Origin: an uncultured Flavobacteriaceae bacterium
GTDB taxonomy: Bacteria > Bacteroidota > Bacteroidia > Flavobacteriales > Flavobacteriaceae
Length of the DNA: 64,000 bases
Assembly (NCBI GenBank): GCA_947494695.1
Contig: CANLWB010000015.1
Location: 1-64,000 of the forward strand
Direction: 5' to 3'
Shown here piece by piece: positions 8,878-16,605 of this stretch; the stretch's first letter is position 1; the number at the start of each line of letters is the position of its first letter. Under the pieces are notes generated by a model. The model was not told the origin of the DNA. It saw only the letters and a program-made list of their open reading frames with translations, and searched no databases. The translations under genes and the position numbers were made by a program.

Positions 8878-10419
8878 TTATTTTTTAAGGACTTTGGTTA
8901 ATATACCAAATACACTTCGTATAAATGTAGCACTGGTAAGAACTTTAACAATTGGATTCATTCTAGTACTGCGTCTGGAGCTGGTTTTACTGCGTTTTTT
9001 AGTTTCAGCCTTCTTAAGAGCTTCTTTTTCTTTTTTGGCTTTTTCTTTAGCTTCCTCGGCATCGGCTAGCTTTATTTTCTCATTAAGCATCTCGTAAGCA
9101 CTTTCTCTGTCAATATCTTTATTGTACTTTTTAACCAATTTCGATTGCGACAGTAAATTGTTTAACTCACCAGGCGTTAAGATATCCATTCTGCTCATAG
9201 GTGCGCGCATCATAGTCGCAGCTAGAGGTGTTGGTCTCCCTTTTTCATCTAAGGCAGATACAAGGGCCTCTCCAATACCTAATGATGTTAAAACTTCAGT
9301 AGTATTATAATATTCAGAATCCGGATAGTTTTCTGCAGTCAATTTTATAGCCTTTCTATCTTTAGCGGTAAAAGCCCTAAGCGCATGTTGAACTTTTAAA
9401 CCTAATTGACTTAAAACTTCCTCTGGTACATCTGTCGGGTTTTGAGTTACAAAATACAAGCCAACCCCTTTACTTCTAATAAGCTTTACAATGCTTTCTA
9501 TTTGACTTAATAAGGCTTTTGAGGCTTCATCAAAAATTAAGTGAGCCTCATCAATAAATAATACCAATTCTGGTCTATCGCTATCACCTTGCTCGGGGAA
9601 GGTGGAGTATATTTCTGCCAGTAGGCTTAACATAAATGTTGAAAATAGCTTGGGTCTATCTTGAATATCTGTTAACCTTATTATATTAATATAACCGCGA
9701 CCGTTCTCATCGATACGAAGTAAATCCTGAGTGTCAAAAGAGGTCTCACCAAAGAATAAATCGGCACCTTGCTGCTCTAGTTCCACAATTTTTCGAAGAA
9801 TAGCTCCAGTAGAAGCCGTCGATATTCTTCCATAAGATTCTGTGAATTCAGCTTTTCCTTCCTGGGTGGCATATTGAAGAATCTTTTTGAAGTCTTTTAA
9901 GTCGAGTAGCGGCAGAGCGTTATTGTCACAATATTGAAATATCACCGATACGATTCCAGACTGTGTTTCTGATAAATCTAGAATTCTAGACAGGAGTACA
10001 GGACCAAACTCACTAATAGTCGCTCTTAAACGTACGCCATCTTGCTCTGAAAGCGTTAACATTTCAACAGGAAAGCTTTTGGCTTCGAATGGAAGTCCTA
10101 TGTTTTCATGACGCTCATCAATCTTGGGATGTCCAGGGCTTGGTTGAGCCAATCCGCTTAAATCCCCTTTAATATCCATGAGCAACACAGGAATGCCTTT
10201 ATCACTTAAATTTTCGGCTAACACTTGCAGAGACTTTGTTTTACCAGTACCCGTCGCACCAGCTATTAAGCCATGGCGATTCATGGTTTTTAAAGGTATT
10301 TTTACATGTGCACCGGTAACTGTTTCACCGTTTAACATGGCCGCTCCAATAGGAATATAATCACCTTTGATAGTATGACCTTCTGTTATATGTTTAAAAA
10401 AAGTGTCTTGACTCCCCAT
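8878..10419 (-). CDS. HerA-like ATPase of the DUF853 family
   Basis: A FtsK/HerA-superfamily P-loop ATPase of 513 residues. Walker A is GATGTGKT at 54-61 and Walker B is LVLFIDEAHLIF near 283-294, followed by a sensor-type FVTQNPTDVPE. The C-terminal 70 residues are a Lys/Glu/Ala-rich charged coil (KEKAKKEKEALKKAETKKR) and a short basic-hydrophobic tail. The family is widespread in bacteria and is presumed to translocate DNA or remodel nucleoprotein, but its role is not established. It has no nuclease partner next to it, unlike HerA-NurA or HerA-SIR2 defence pairs. Confidence 0.9.
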   Translation of the reverse strand: MGSQDTFFKHITEGHTIKGDYIPIGAAMLNGETVTGAHVKIPLKTMNRHGLIAGATGTGKTKSLQVLAENLSDKGIPVLLMDIKGDLSGLAQPSPGHPKIDERHENIGLPFEAKSFPVEMLTLSEQDGVRLRATISEFGPVLLSRILDLSETQSGIVSVIFQYCDNNALPLLDLKDFKKILQYATQEGKAEFTESYGRISTASTGAILRKIVELEQQGADLFFGETSFDTQDLLRIDENGRGYINIIRLTDIQDRPKLFSTFMLSLLAEIYSTFPEQGDSDRPELVLFIDEAHLIFDEASKALLSQIESIVKLIRSKGVGLYFVTQNPTDVPEEVLSQLGLKVQHALRAFTAKDRKAIKLTAENYPDSEYYNTTEVLTSLGIGEALVSALDEKGRPTPLAATMMRAPMSRMDILTPGELNNLLSQSKLVKKYNKDIDRESAYEMLNEKIKLADAEEAKEKAKKEKEALKKAETKKRSKTSSRRSTRMNPIVKVLTSATFIRSVFGILTKVLKK

Positions 10420-10515
10420 TTCTATAAATTTTGCATAAAAATACAGGAAAAAATGAAGAAGAAAAAAAAAGGTTGTAAGGAGTAGAAATCAATCTATAGG
10501 CAACAATTTTATTTG

Positions 10516-11142
10516 TTATTGACGCCATTTTACCCAGATAATAGCGGCGGGGTCATTTACAGGATCACCATTGGCTCTGGCTTTAAGCATAATATAATCA
10601 CCTGCACTAAAATCTATGTTGTAGTCGGTATAAGTATATGAACCACTTGAAAGACTAAACCTCCCGTCAATTTCAGGGTTAGCATTATCATTTGCGACTG
10701 GAGTACCACTAATTTCAATATCAAATTGTTTTGAAGCATCTCCTCCTGATGATTGCACTGAGATGTAAATAATGGTGCCATCGAAAGGCATTTTGGGTCC
10801 CGTGTCATTCTCGGTGGTATTGTCTAAACCTACATCGCCACCAAAAAACAAGACCTGGTTGTCGGCACCAAACCCATAACCGTATTGAAGTGGTGTCGAT
10901 TCTACACTAAGCCATTTTGCTCTGGTAGCATCGTACATAAACAATTTATCGCCAATTACAGCTAATTGTCCAGTTACAGAACCGGTAGGTGCGGTTTGTG
11001 GGTTTAACTCCAAGGCCGGAATCCCGGTGTTAGTTGTTTCTATTTCTAATTCTGCGGTAGGACTGGTCGTACCAATTCCAACTTGCGCAATACCGTAATA
11101 GTGCATGCAAAACAGCACTACTGAATAAGCTATTTTTTTCAT
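10516..11142 (-). CDS. Secreted modular protein with QVGIGTT start, type 1
   Basis: A signal peptide (MKKIAYSVVLFCMHYYGIAQ) is followed by the VGIGTTSPTAELEI motif, then a short region (LFMYDATRAKWLSVES) and a C-terminal beta-rich domain of about 110 residues. The same start motif opens the proteins at 11429-12106 and 12454-13146, while the C-terminal domains differ. In Bacteroidetes this motif is common in surface, fibre-like proteins. No type IX sorting domain is evident. Function unknown; extracytoplasmic location is inferred from the signal. Confidence 0.7.
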   Translation of the reverse strand: MKKIAYSVVLFCMHYYGIAQVGIGTTSPTAELEIETTNTGIPALELNPQTAPTGSVTGQLAVIGDKLFMYDATRAKWLSVESTPLQYGYGFGADNQVLFFGGDVGLDNTTENDTGPKMPFDGTIIYISVQSSGGDASKQFDIEISGTPVANDNANPEIDGRFSLSSGSYTYTDYNIDFSAGDYIMLKARANGDPVNDPAAIIWVKWRQ

Positions 11143-11428
11143 TTTAGAGAGAGATTAAGAGCAATTTACTTTCTTATTAATCCGTGTCCAATGTATAAAA
11201 ATCGCACTGGAAATCAAAATGTGGTGTCGATCTAAGGCACACTAAATGTCTCATTTAACCAGGGAAAATAAGACATAAGCCCAGTAAATAAGGGGGATGC
11301 CGATTTTAATAAGAAATTTTATATTTTTTAAGATGAAACGATGCTATTACAGGATAGATGGTTCTTTCGGTAGGAATTAAAATACATATAATATGTGTTA
11401 TTTTTTACAATTTTAAAATATTAATCAG

Positions 11429-12106
11429 TTATTTAACAAAAAATTGATTCGCATTAATGGTCGATCCAAGAGTATATGAGTCTGGATTTGCACCCCAGGT
11501 GAATTCCATAAAATCACCTCCTGAATTTTCATAATACCAAAATTCTATTTTATGTTCACCACGTGCTAAAGTTACACTATTACTTCGTGTAGTAGGAGAC
11601 TGGTCAAACCAGTTTTCAAGAACAAGAACATCGTCTATATAGATTCTACTTCCATCGTCGGACCTTGCGTTGAACGTAAACGTTCCTGTATTATTCACTC
11701 TAAATGTGCCCACATAATGAATAATGTATCCATTATTATCTGGAGCAATAGCCGTACGGGCCACATTGTTTAATTCACCATTGTGAACGCCTTGGGATGT
11801 CGATACACCTAAGGTACGTTTGTTGTCTATATTTGGCTGAGATACATTTCCGGTATCCCAGGTGTAGTATTGTAATCCGGGGCGATCAATGGTGCTTAAT
11901 GCAGATTCAACAACGTCTCCATCGCTTTCTACCCCAAGAAGATAAACTTCATTACCAGTAATTGTTCCAGTTCCATAATTTGAAAATCTAACATTTCCAC
12001 CAGTGACATCAAGTTGTGCTTGCGGATTTGTAGTTCCAATTCCAACTTGAGAGCTGCTATAATAGTAACTAAATAGAAGGATTATAAAAAATGAGGATTT
12101 GTTCAC
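11429..12106 (-). CDS. Secreted modular protein with QVGIGTT start and PA14-type domain
   Basis: A GTG start is followed by a hydrophobic signal ending in SSSQ, the VGIGTTNPQAQLDV motif, a linker, and a PA14-like domain at about 85-215. The PA14 marks are FTFNARSDDGSRIYIDD, then VLVLENWFDQ and the later HKIEFWYYENSGGDFMEFTW. PA14 domains bind carbohydrate or mediate adhesion, so a glycan-binding surface role is plausible (inference). It sits in tandem with two paralogue-like modular genes but with gaps of about 290-350 bp, so each probably has its own promoter. Confidence 0.78.
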   Translation of the reverse strand: MNKSSFFIILLFSYYYSSSQVGIGTTNPQAQLDVTGGNVRFSNYGTGTITGNEVYLLGVESDGDVVESALSTIDRPGLQYYTWDTGNVSQPNIDNKRTLGVSTSQGVHNGELNNVARTAIAPDNNGYIIHYVGTFRVNNTGTFTFNARSDDGSRIYIDDVLVLENWFDQSPTTRSNSVTLARGEHKIEFWYYENSGGDFMEFTWGANPDSYTLGSTINANQFFVK

Positions 12107-12453
12107 TTTTAACTAGATTTAGGGGGAAATAATTCGAGTCAATAGACGTCAAAGTTATAAAACCGGAATTGTAAAACAATATTAAAATATAACGTGATGA
12201 GTGCTAGAATTATGTGTTCTGCTACTTATGAAAAATGAAGCTAAATCGCGTGTGGGTAAGGGATAATTATGTTTTCTGAAAGATAAGAATATCGCCTTCC
12301 ATTTTTATAAGAATTGATTACGAGATGAACGTATGTGGGATGGTAAATTGTCTTGGTAATTTATAAATAGTGCTGTTAATAGTTACCTATATGCAGGGAG
12401 ATACTAATTAGGATAGGCAACCTTATTACGCTTACTTTAAGGCTGTTGTTAAA
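12107..12453. other. Intergenic region, 347 bp
   Basis: No gene or clear regulatory motif is seen between the two QVGIGTT-type genes. The segment is AT-rich and without a strong hairpin. Confidence 0.45.
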
Positions 12454-13146
12454 TTAGTTCATCTTGGAAATGCCAATGTTGACTAAATGTGCGTCTAAAG
12501 GCACCCCTCCATTGTTTATAACGTACCTTATTTTTACTTCATCGTTTGCATTAATGGGATACATAATATTTCCACTGGTGCCCCAGTAATCTGTACCGGT
12601 TAAGGTCGCAAAACCTCTATTGAGATAACCAATTAAATTACCATTTAGTGTGATTCCCATAATGTATTTTGTACTACCAGATGGCATATTTCTAATAGAC
12701 ATGGAGGCACTAAACATATAATTTCCAGATTCTAGTATGGTTATGGTTCCATCGCCTGTTACGTTATATACTTGTGAGTTCGTAACTTGAATATCGCTGG
12801 CACCAATTGGTAAATCGTAGTAGGTATTGGTACTCGTTGAGATAAGGGCATTTGCAGAGCCATAAGACCTATTTAATATCAAGGTTGAATTGGAGAGATT
12901 AGACCATGAGCCATTTTCGAATATAAAATAAGAGTTTTTAGTAGTGTTAAATACTAAAGCACCATCTAAAGGCGTTGTAATGGACATCATCTGTGTGTTG
13001 GTCATTCTAGGAGGGACAAATGCACCCGTCGTACTGTCTATTTGTAAAGCAGAGCCGTCGTCGGGAGTAGTCGTACCAATGCCAACTTGAGCAAAACCAG
13101 AATAATGTATACAGAAGATAAGCACGACATAGTAAATTTTTTTCAT
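12454..13146 (-). CDS. Secreted modular protein with QVGIGTT start and C1q/TNF-like jelly-roll domain
   Basis: The N-terminus MKKIYYVVLIFCIHYSGFAQ is a signal peptide, followed by VGIGTTTPDDGSALQIDS. A middle segment (LVFNTTKNSYFIFENGSW) resembles the short fibre-associated repeat of such proteins. The C-terminal 110 residues have a beta-sandwich pattern (YNVTGDGTITILESGNYMFS ... VKIRYVINNGG) like C1q/TNF-type trimerising jelly rolls. An extracellular, possibly trimeric adhesin or fibre tip is a reasonable inference. Function is not established. Confidence 0.7.
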   Translation of the reverse strand: MKKIYYVVLIFCIHYSGFAQVGIGTTTPDDGSALQIDSTTGAFVPPRMTNTQMMSITTPLDGALVFNTTKNSYFIFENGSWSNLSNSTLILNRSYGSANALISTSTNTYYDLPIGASDIQVTNSQVYNVTGDGTITILESGNYMFSASMSIRNMPSGSTKYIMGITLNGNLIGYLNRGFATLTGTDYWGTSGNIMYPINANDEVKIRYVINNGGVPLDAHLVNIGISKMN

Positions 13147-13242
13147 TGGGGAGAGGAGAGATTAAAAACAATCAAAGCGAACAAGGTAACCGTAAAATGA
13201 TTACAATGTCATTTAATTGCCGCTATTTTAATTCATTTAATA

Positions 13243-13653
13243 TTAGCAAAAATAGTTACGCGGATCTTTACCTAGTATAAAATCTGCAAAAGCATGTCCA
13301 GCATTTGAGTAATGTCTGAATTTTGACTTCCTAATCGTTAGCCATAATCTGTCATTGTTACAAATGGTGTTATAGGAATTCTTATATGCAGATATTCCAT
13401 GTCCATTGGGTATAGCGTTACTCACAACAGGGTGATGTGGATTGTTGAGGGGAATTTTAACAACAGTTTTATCGTTTTTTAAATGAGTAACATGCACATG
13501 TGTTTCCAGAACAACGCCGGTTTCATGTTTAGATAATCTAATGTTTGTGGGAGAATCGAGTGGAGCTTGTAGGTTGTTCATATCATTATCAGCTAAAGAA
13601 AAAGCATAATAATTACCTAAAAGCAACATAACTAATAGAGTGGTTTTTTTCAT
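13243..13653 (-). CDS. Small predicted secreted protein, unknown
   Basis: The open frame extends to 13680, but the ATG at 13653 gives a clean signal peptide (MKKTTLLVMLLLGNYYAFS), so I use it; length 136 residues. The mature part is His-, Asn- and Lys-rich (ETHVHVTHLKNDK, NNPHHPVVS) with two cysteines, one at the very end (NYFC) and one in TICNNDRLW. I do not recognise a family. It lies about 120 bp from the divergent queE. Confidence 0.6.
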   Translation of the reverse strand: MKKTTLLVMLLLGNYYAFSLADNDMNNLQAPLDSPTNIRLSKHETGVVLETHVHVTHLKNDKTVVKIPLNNPHHPVVSNAIPNGHGISAYKNSYNTICNNDRLWLTIRKSKFRHYSNAGHAFADFILGKDPRNYFC

Positions 13654-13756
13654 AAGAGATAGATTTTTGAGGGGCATCAAACTTAATCAATCTTCTGCAA
13701 ATCTATAAAAATAGTATTGAAAATAAAAACATTATAGTATAAGTAACTTAATTATG

Positions 13757-13764
13757 TATCTTTG
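13757..13764 (+). promoter_or_regulatory. Predicted -7 box of queE (TATCTTTG), leaderless geometry
   Basis: TATCTTTG fits TAnnTTTG and lies 6 nt before the queE ATG, placing the likely transcription start at or next to the start codon. No TTG is found 19-21 nt upstream. Confidence 0.5.
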
Positions 13765-13770
13765 CAAGCT

Positions 13771-14400
13771 ATGAAAAACGAGGTTAAATCGAGGGTAGAT
13801 AAAGGAGAGTTGTTGCCATTAATGGAAGAATTTTATACCATACAAGGAGAAGGGTATCATAAGGGTACAGCGGCCTACTTTATTAGAATTGGAGGATGTG
13901 ATGTTGGTTGTCACTGGTGTGATGTTAAGGAAAGTTGGAATGCCGATTTGCACCCGCCAACAGAGGCTACTAAGATTGTTGAAAATGCCAAAAAATATAG
14001 TGATACTATTGTTATAACGGGCGGAGAACCGTTAATGTGGGATATGGCTCCATTAACAGGTCTGTTAAAAGAAAATGATCTTCAGGTACATATTGAAACA
14101 TCAGGAGCGTATCAGTTAACCGGTATTTGGGACTGGATTTGTCTATCTCCGAAGAAAATAAAGTTACCAACGGAAGAGATATATGCTAAAGCCCATGAAC
14201 TTAAGGTTATCGTTTATAATAAGGACGATTTTAAATTTGCGGAAGAACAAGCTGCCAGAGTGAATGACGATTGCATTTTATATTTACAACCAGAGTGGAG
14301 CAAACGTGATAAAATTGTACCTCATATCGTAGATTATGTTATGGCTAACCCTAAATGGAAAGTGTCTTTGCAAACACATAAGTATTTGAATATTCCTTAG
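13771..14400 (+). CDS. queE: 7-carboxy-7-deazaguanine synthase QueE
   Basis: QueE is a radical-SAM enzyme that rearranges 6-carboxytetrahydropterin to 7-carboxy-7-deazaguanine in preQ0/queuosine synthesis. The 4Fe-4S ligands are in the CxxxCxxC form (CDVGCHWC; Cys43, Cys47, Cys50), and the SAM-binding TGGEPLMW and HIETSGAY motifs follow. Length 209 residues is normal. An in-frame TTG exists 9 nt upstream, but the ATG at 13771 is preferred. Substrate would come from a QueD encoded elsewhere. Followed by a heptamer repeat and a bidirectional terminator. Confidence 0.95.
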   Translation: MKNEVKSRVDKGELLPLMEEFYTIQGEGYHKGTAAYFIRIGGCDVGCHWCDVKESWNADLHPPTEATKIVENAKKYSDTIVITGGEPLMWDMAPLTGLLKENDLQVHIETSGAYQLTGIWDWICLSPKKIKLPTEEIYAKAHELKVIVYNKDDFKFAEEQAARVNDDCILYLQPEWSKRDKIVPHIVDYVMANPKWKVSLQTHKYLNIP

Positions 14401-14405
14401 ATTCG

Positions 14406-14454
14406 GTGTTGAGTATTGAGTATTGAGTATTGAGTATTGAGTATTTAGTGTTGA
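14406..14454. repeat. Tandem heptamer repeat (GTATTGA type), 7 units
   Basis: Units are GTGTTGA, four GTATTGA, GTATTTA and GTGTTGA, starting 6 nt after the queE stop. It belongs to the same heptad family as the arrays at 1-77 and 47457-47528. Confidence 0.9.
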
Positions 14455-14522
14455 ATGTTTGATGGTTGAGTTTTGGGATTGGGAATTTTCAGATTTGGAG
14501 TTTTATAGTATAAAATGCTATA

Positions 14523-14561
14523 AAAAAATGTCCCAACAGTATAACCATTGGAACATTTTTT
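14523..14561 (-). terminator. Bidirectional terminator between queE and the DUF2911 gene
   Basis: AAAAAATGTCCCAA (14523-14536) pairs with 14548-14561 across an 11-nt loop. The one C-A mismatch on the plus strand is a G-U pair on the minus transcript, so the hairpin is perfect for the DUF2911 gene and still usable for queE. A/T tracts lie on both sides. Confidence 0.8.
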
Positions 14562-14582
14562 ATATAGCCTTATCAAGCACTT

Positions 14583-15128
14583 TTACTTAGTAAAAGGAAC
14601 CACAACTCTAGTAGTTCCCCATCCTAAATGCATATCTATACCACCATCACCTTCAGCAAACGCAATTGAAAACGCTTCTAAAGATTCGGTTCCAGAGGTT
14701 ACTGGAACAGATAAACGAGCAACATCGTGTTCTTTTTTATAGAAATAAGAACCCCACGCGTTTAAATCTTTACTTACTATAGCAGTCCACGCTTTATCTC
14801 CAGGAATGGCATAAAATGTATATGTACCTGCTTTTACTGAGGTATCACCTAATTTCATATCCTTATAAAGCGTTAATTCGGCAGCTTCGTTAGCACCTAA
14901 TCTCCAAACTTTATCGTTAGGAGCTAATTTAGCAAGTTCTCTTCCTTTTAACTGAGGTCTGCTGTAAACTATTTTAATAAGTTTATTAGCATCTTTATAG
15001 CTGGTAGGGTATGCAGATGCATCCATTGGACTCTTATCAAGCTTTGAGAATTTTTGAGCATTTGCATTTGTAGACAATAGCGTAACGAATGCAAAAGCAA
15101 TGATTGAGAATACTGTTGATGTTTTCAT
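14583..15128 (-). CDS. DUF2911-family secreted protein
   Basis: A 181-residue protein with a signal peptide ending in TNANAQ. The mature part shows the DUF2911 pattern: IKIVYSRPQLKGRE, VWRLGANEAAELTLYKD, AGTYTFYAIPG and the final MHLGWGTTRVVVPF. The family is common in Bacteroidetes and its function is not known; the fold is probably a beta-sandwich. Periplasmic or outer-membrane-associated location is inferred. It is a single gene with its own terminator. Confidence 0.88.
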   Translation of the reverse strand: MKTSTVFSIIAFAFVTLLSTNANAQKFSKLDKSPMDASAYPTSYKDANKLIKIVYSRPQLKGRELAKLAPNDKVWRLGANEAAELTLYKDMKLGDTSVKAGTYTFYAIPGDKAWTAIVSKDLNAWGSYFYKKEHDVARLSVPVTSGTESLEAFSIAFAEGDGGIDMHLGWGTTRVVVPFTK

Positions 15129-15288
15129 AATGATTTTAATGAGTTTGAATAATTCAAATATAAATTTAAAATGTGTTAAGGTTTTTGTAAAAGTCGGAAG
15201 GGGATGTTAAAGTTTACAAACTACTTAAAAAATAAAAACTTCATGATAAATGAAGGTTTTAGAATGGATTTTAAAATGAGGCTTGCTT

Positions 15289-16566
15289 TTATTCTTTTAT
15301 AAACTTAAAAGAGGCTCGCCCTGTATTATTGTGTAGGTTTACCAGATAGGTGCCAGGGCTTAAATGTTTCACAGCGCATGAATAACGTTTTGTTGTTTTG
15401 GTATTTGTACGGTCTCTTACAAGTTGTTTTATAAATTTACCATGGATATCATATAGCTCAATGAGTATATTATCATCGGAAGTAAATTCAATATTAAATT
15501 CTAATAAATCCTGAACAGGATTGTTCTTTAATTGGACTTTTAAAGAAGTTCTGTCTTTTTCCTGAAAATCACCAGAACTTAACGTCCCTTCTGTGAATTT
15601 ATATAAGGTGGTTCCACTGGCATAAGCCAGAGTTGAATTGATTATAAATATGCGATTAAGGTTACTACCAATATTTAAATTGGTCCAGGATTGACCACCG
15701 TTTGTGGTTTCGTAAAATCCCGTGTTATGCCCTCCCATCCAACCTGTATTTTGGTCAATGAAACCCACTGCCTGAATGTCCGTTTCGGGAGCATTATAAG
15801 TGGTCCATGTTGCGCCTCCATTTACAGTTGTTATCAATCCTCCCGGGTTTGGGGAAACCGAAGTAATAGCTCCAAACATGATATCGGTATTGCTGTCCAG
15901 TATCTGCAGCTTCCATACGTATTCACCTATAATATTAGAATTAAATATTTCTGTCCATGAGGTGCCTCCATTTGTAGTTTTTAAAATAACAGCACCGCTA
16001 TCACTTCTACCTGCTGCAAAACCTATATCTTCTGTTAAAAACGTGATTTCCACTAAAGCATTTGCGTAGGCAGACATGTCTATATATTGCCAGGTATTGC
16101 CACTATCTGTAGATTTTATAATATATGCTGGGGTGAAATAAGCACCACATCCATATATGGTTGAATTTCCAATAGTTTCCAGGCCGCAAATAGCTTGAGG
16201 ATTGGGTGAAATATTGTTTACAGTCGTCCAGTTAGTACCTCCATCGGTCGTTTTTAAAAACAGGTTATTCAAAGTACCAATAAAACCTATATTCTGATCT
16301 AAAAACTCAACATTTCTAAAGTAATAATTACCACCTAAATCGGTTTCATTTAATTGTTCGCTCCAGGTGAGTCCGCCATCGGTCGTTTTTAAAATAGCTG
16401 CAGAGGCTCCGTTTACTGCCCAGCCTAAATCATTATTAATAAAAAAGATATCATCGAAGCGCTGATTATTGGTATTGGATATAATACCGGATAACGTTTG
16501 CCATGATGCCTGAGCATTTACCAATACCCCCAAAAGCAAAAAGAAGCTCACCGAAATTTTATACAT
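15289..16566 (-). CDS. Type IX-secreted BNR/Ycf48-like beta-propeller protein
   Basis: The 425-residue protein has a signal peptide (ending VLVNAQA) and six to seven sialidase-type Asp-box repeats such as TTDGGLTWS, TTDGGTNWT, STDSGNTWQ, TTNGGTSWT, TVNGGATWT and TTNGGQSWT between about 60 and 300. These form a beta-propeller like Ycf48/sortilin. Residues about 345-425 are a type IX secretion sorting domain (NNPVQDLLEFNIE ... IELYDIHGKFIKQL ... SPGTYLVNLHNNTG), so it should be exported to the cell surface. Ligand unknown; there is no evidence of sialidase activity. Confidence 0.88.
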   Translation of the reverse strand: MYKISVSFFLLLGVLVNAQASWQTLSGIISNTNNQRFDDIFFINNDLGWAVNGASAAILKTTDGGLTWSEQLNETDLGGNYYFRNVEFLDQNIGFIGTLNNLFLKTTDGGTNWTTVNNISPNPQAICGLETIGNSTIYGCGAYFTPAYIIKSTDSGNTWQYIDMSAYANALVEITFLTEDIGFAAGRSDSGAVILKTTNGGTSWTEIFNSNIIGEYVWKLQILDSNTDIMFGAITSVSPNPGGLITTVNGGATWTTYNAPETDIQAVGFIDQNTGWMGGHNTGFYETTNGGQSWTNLNIGSNLNRIFIINSTLAYASGTTLYKFTEGTLSSGDFQEKDRTSLKVQLKNNPVQDLLEFNIEFTSDDNILIELYDIHGKFIKQLVRDRTNTKTTKRYSCAVKHLSPGTYLVNLHNNTGRASFKFIKE

Positions 16567-16605
16567 CTAAATACGCTTTAAGAATTCTTAGAACATCTAA
16601 ATGTA

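Noticed and set aside
8878-10419. HerA-type anti-phage defence system
   Set aside because: The ATPase is of the DUF853 group and has no nuclease or SIR2 partner next to it; neighbours are housekeeping genes.
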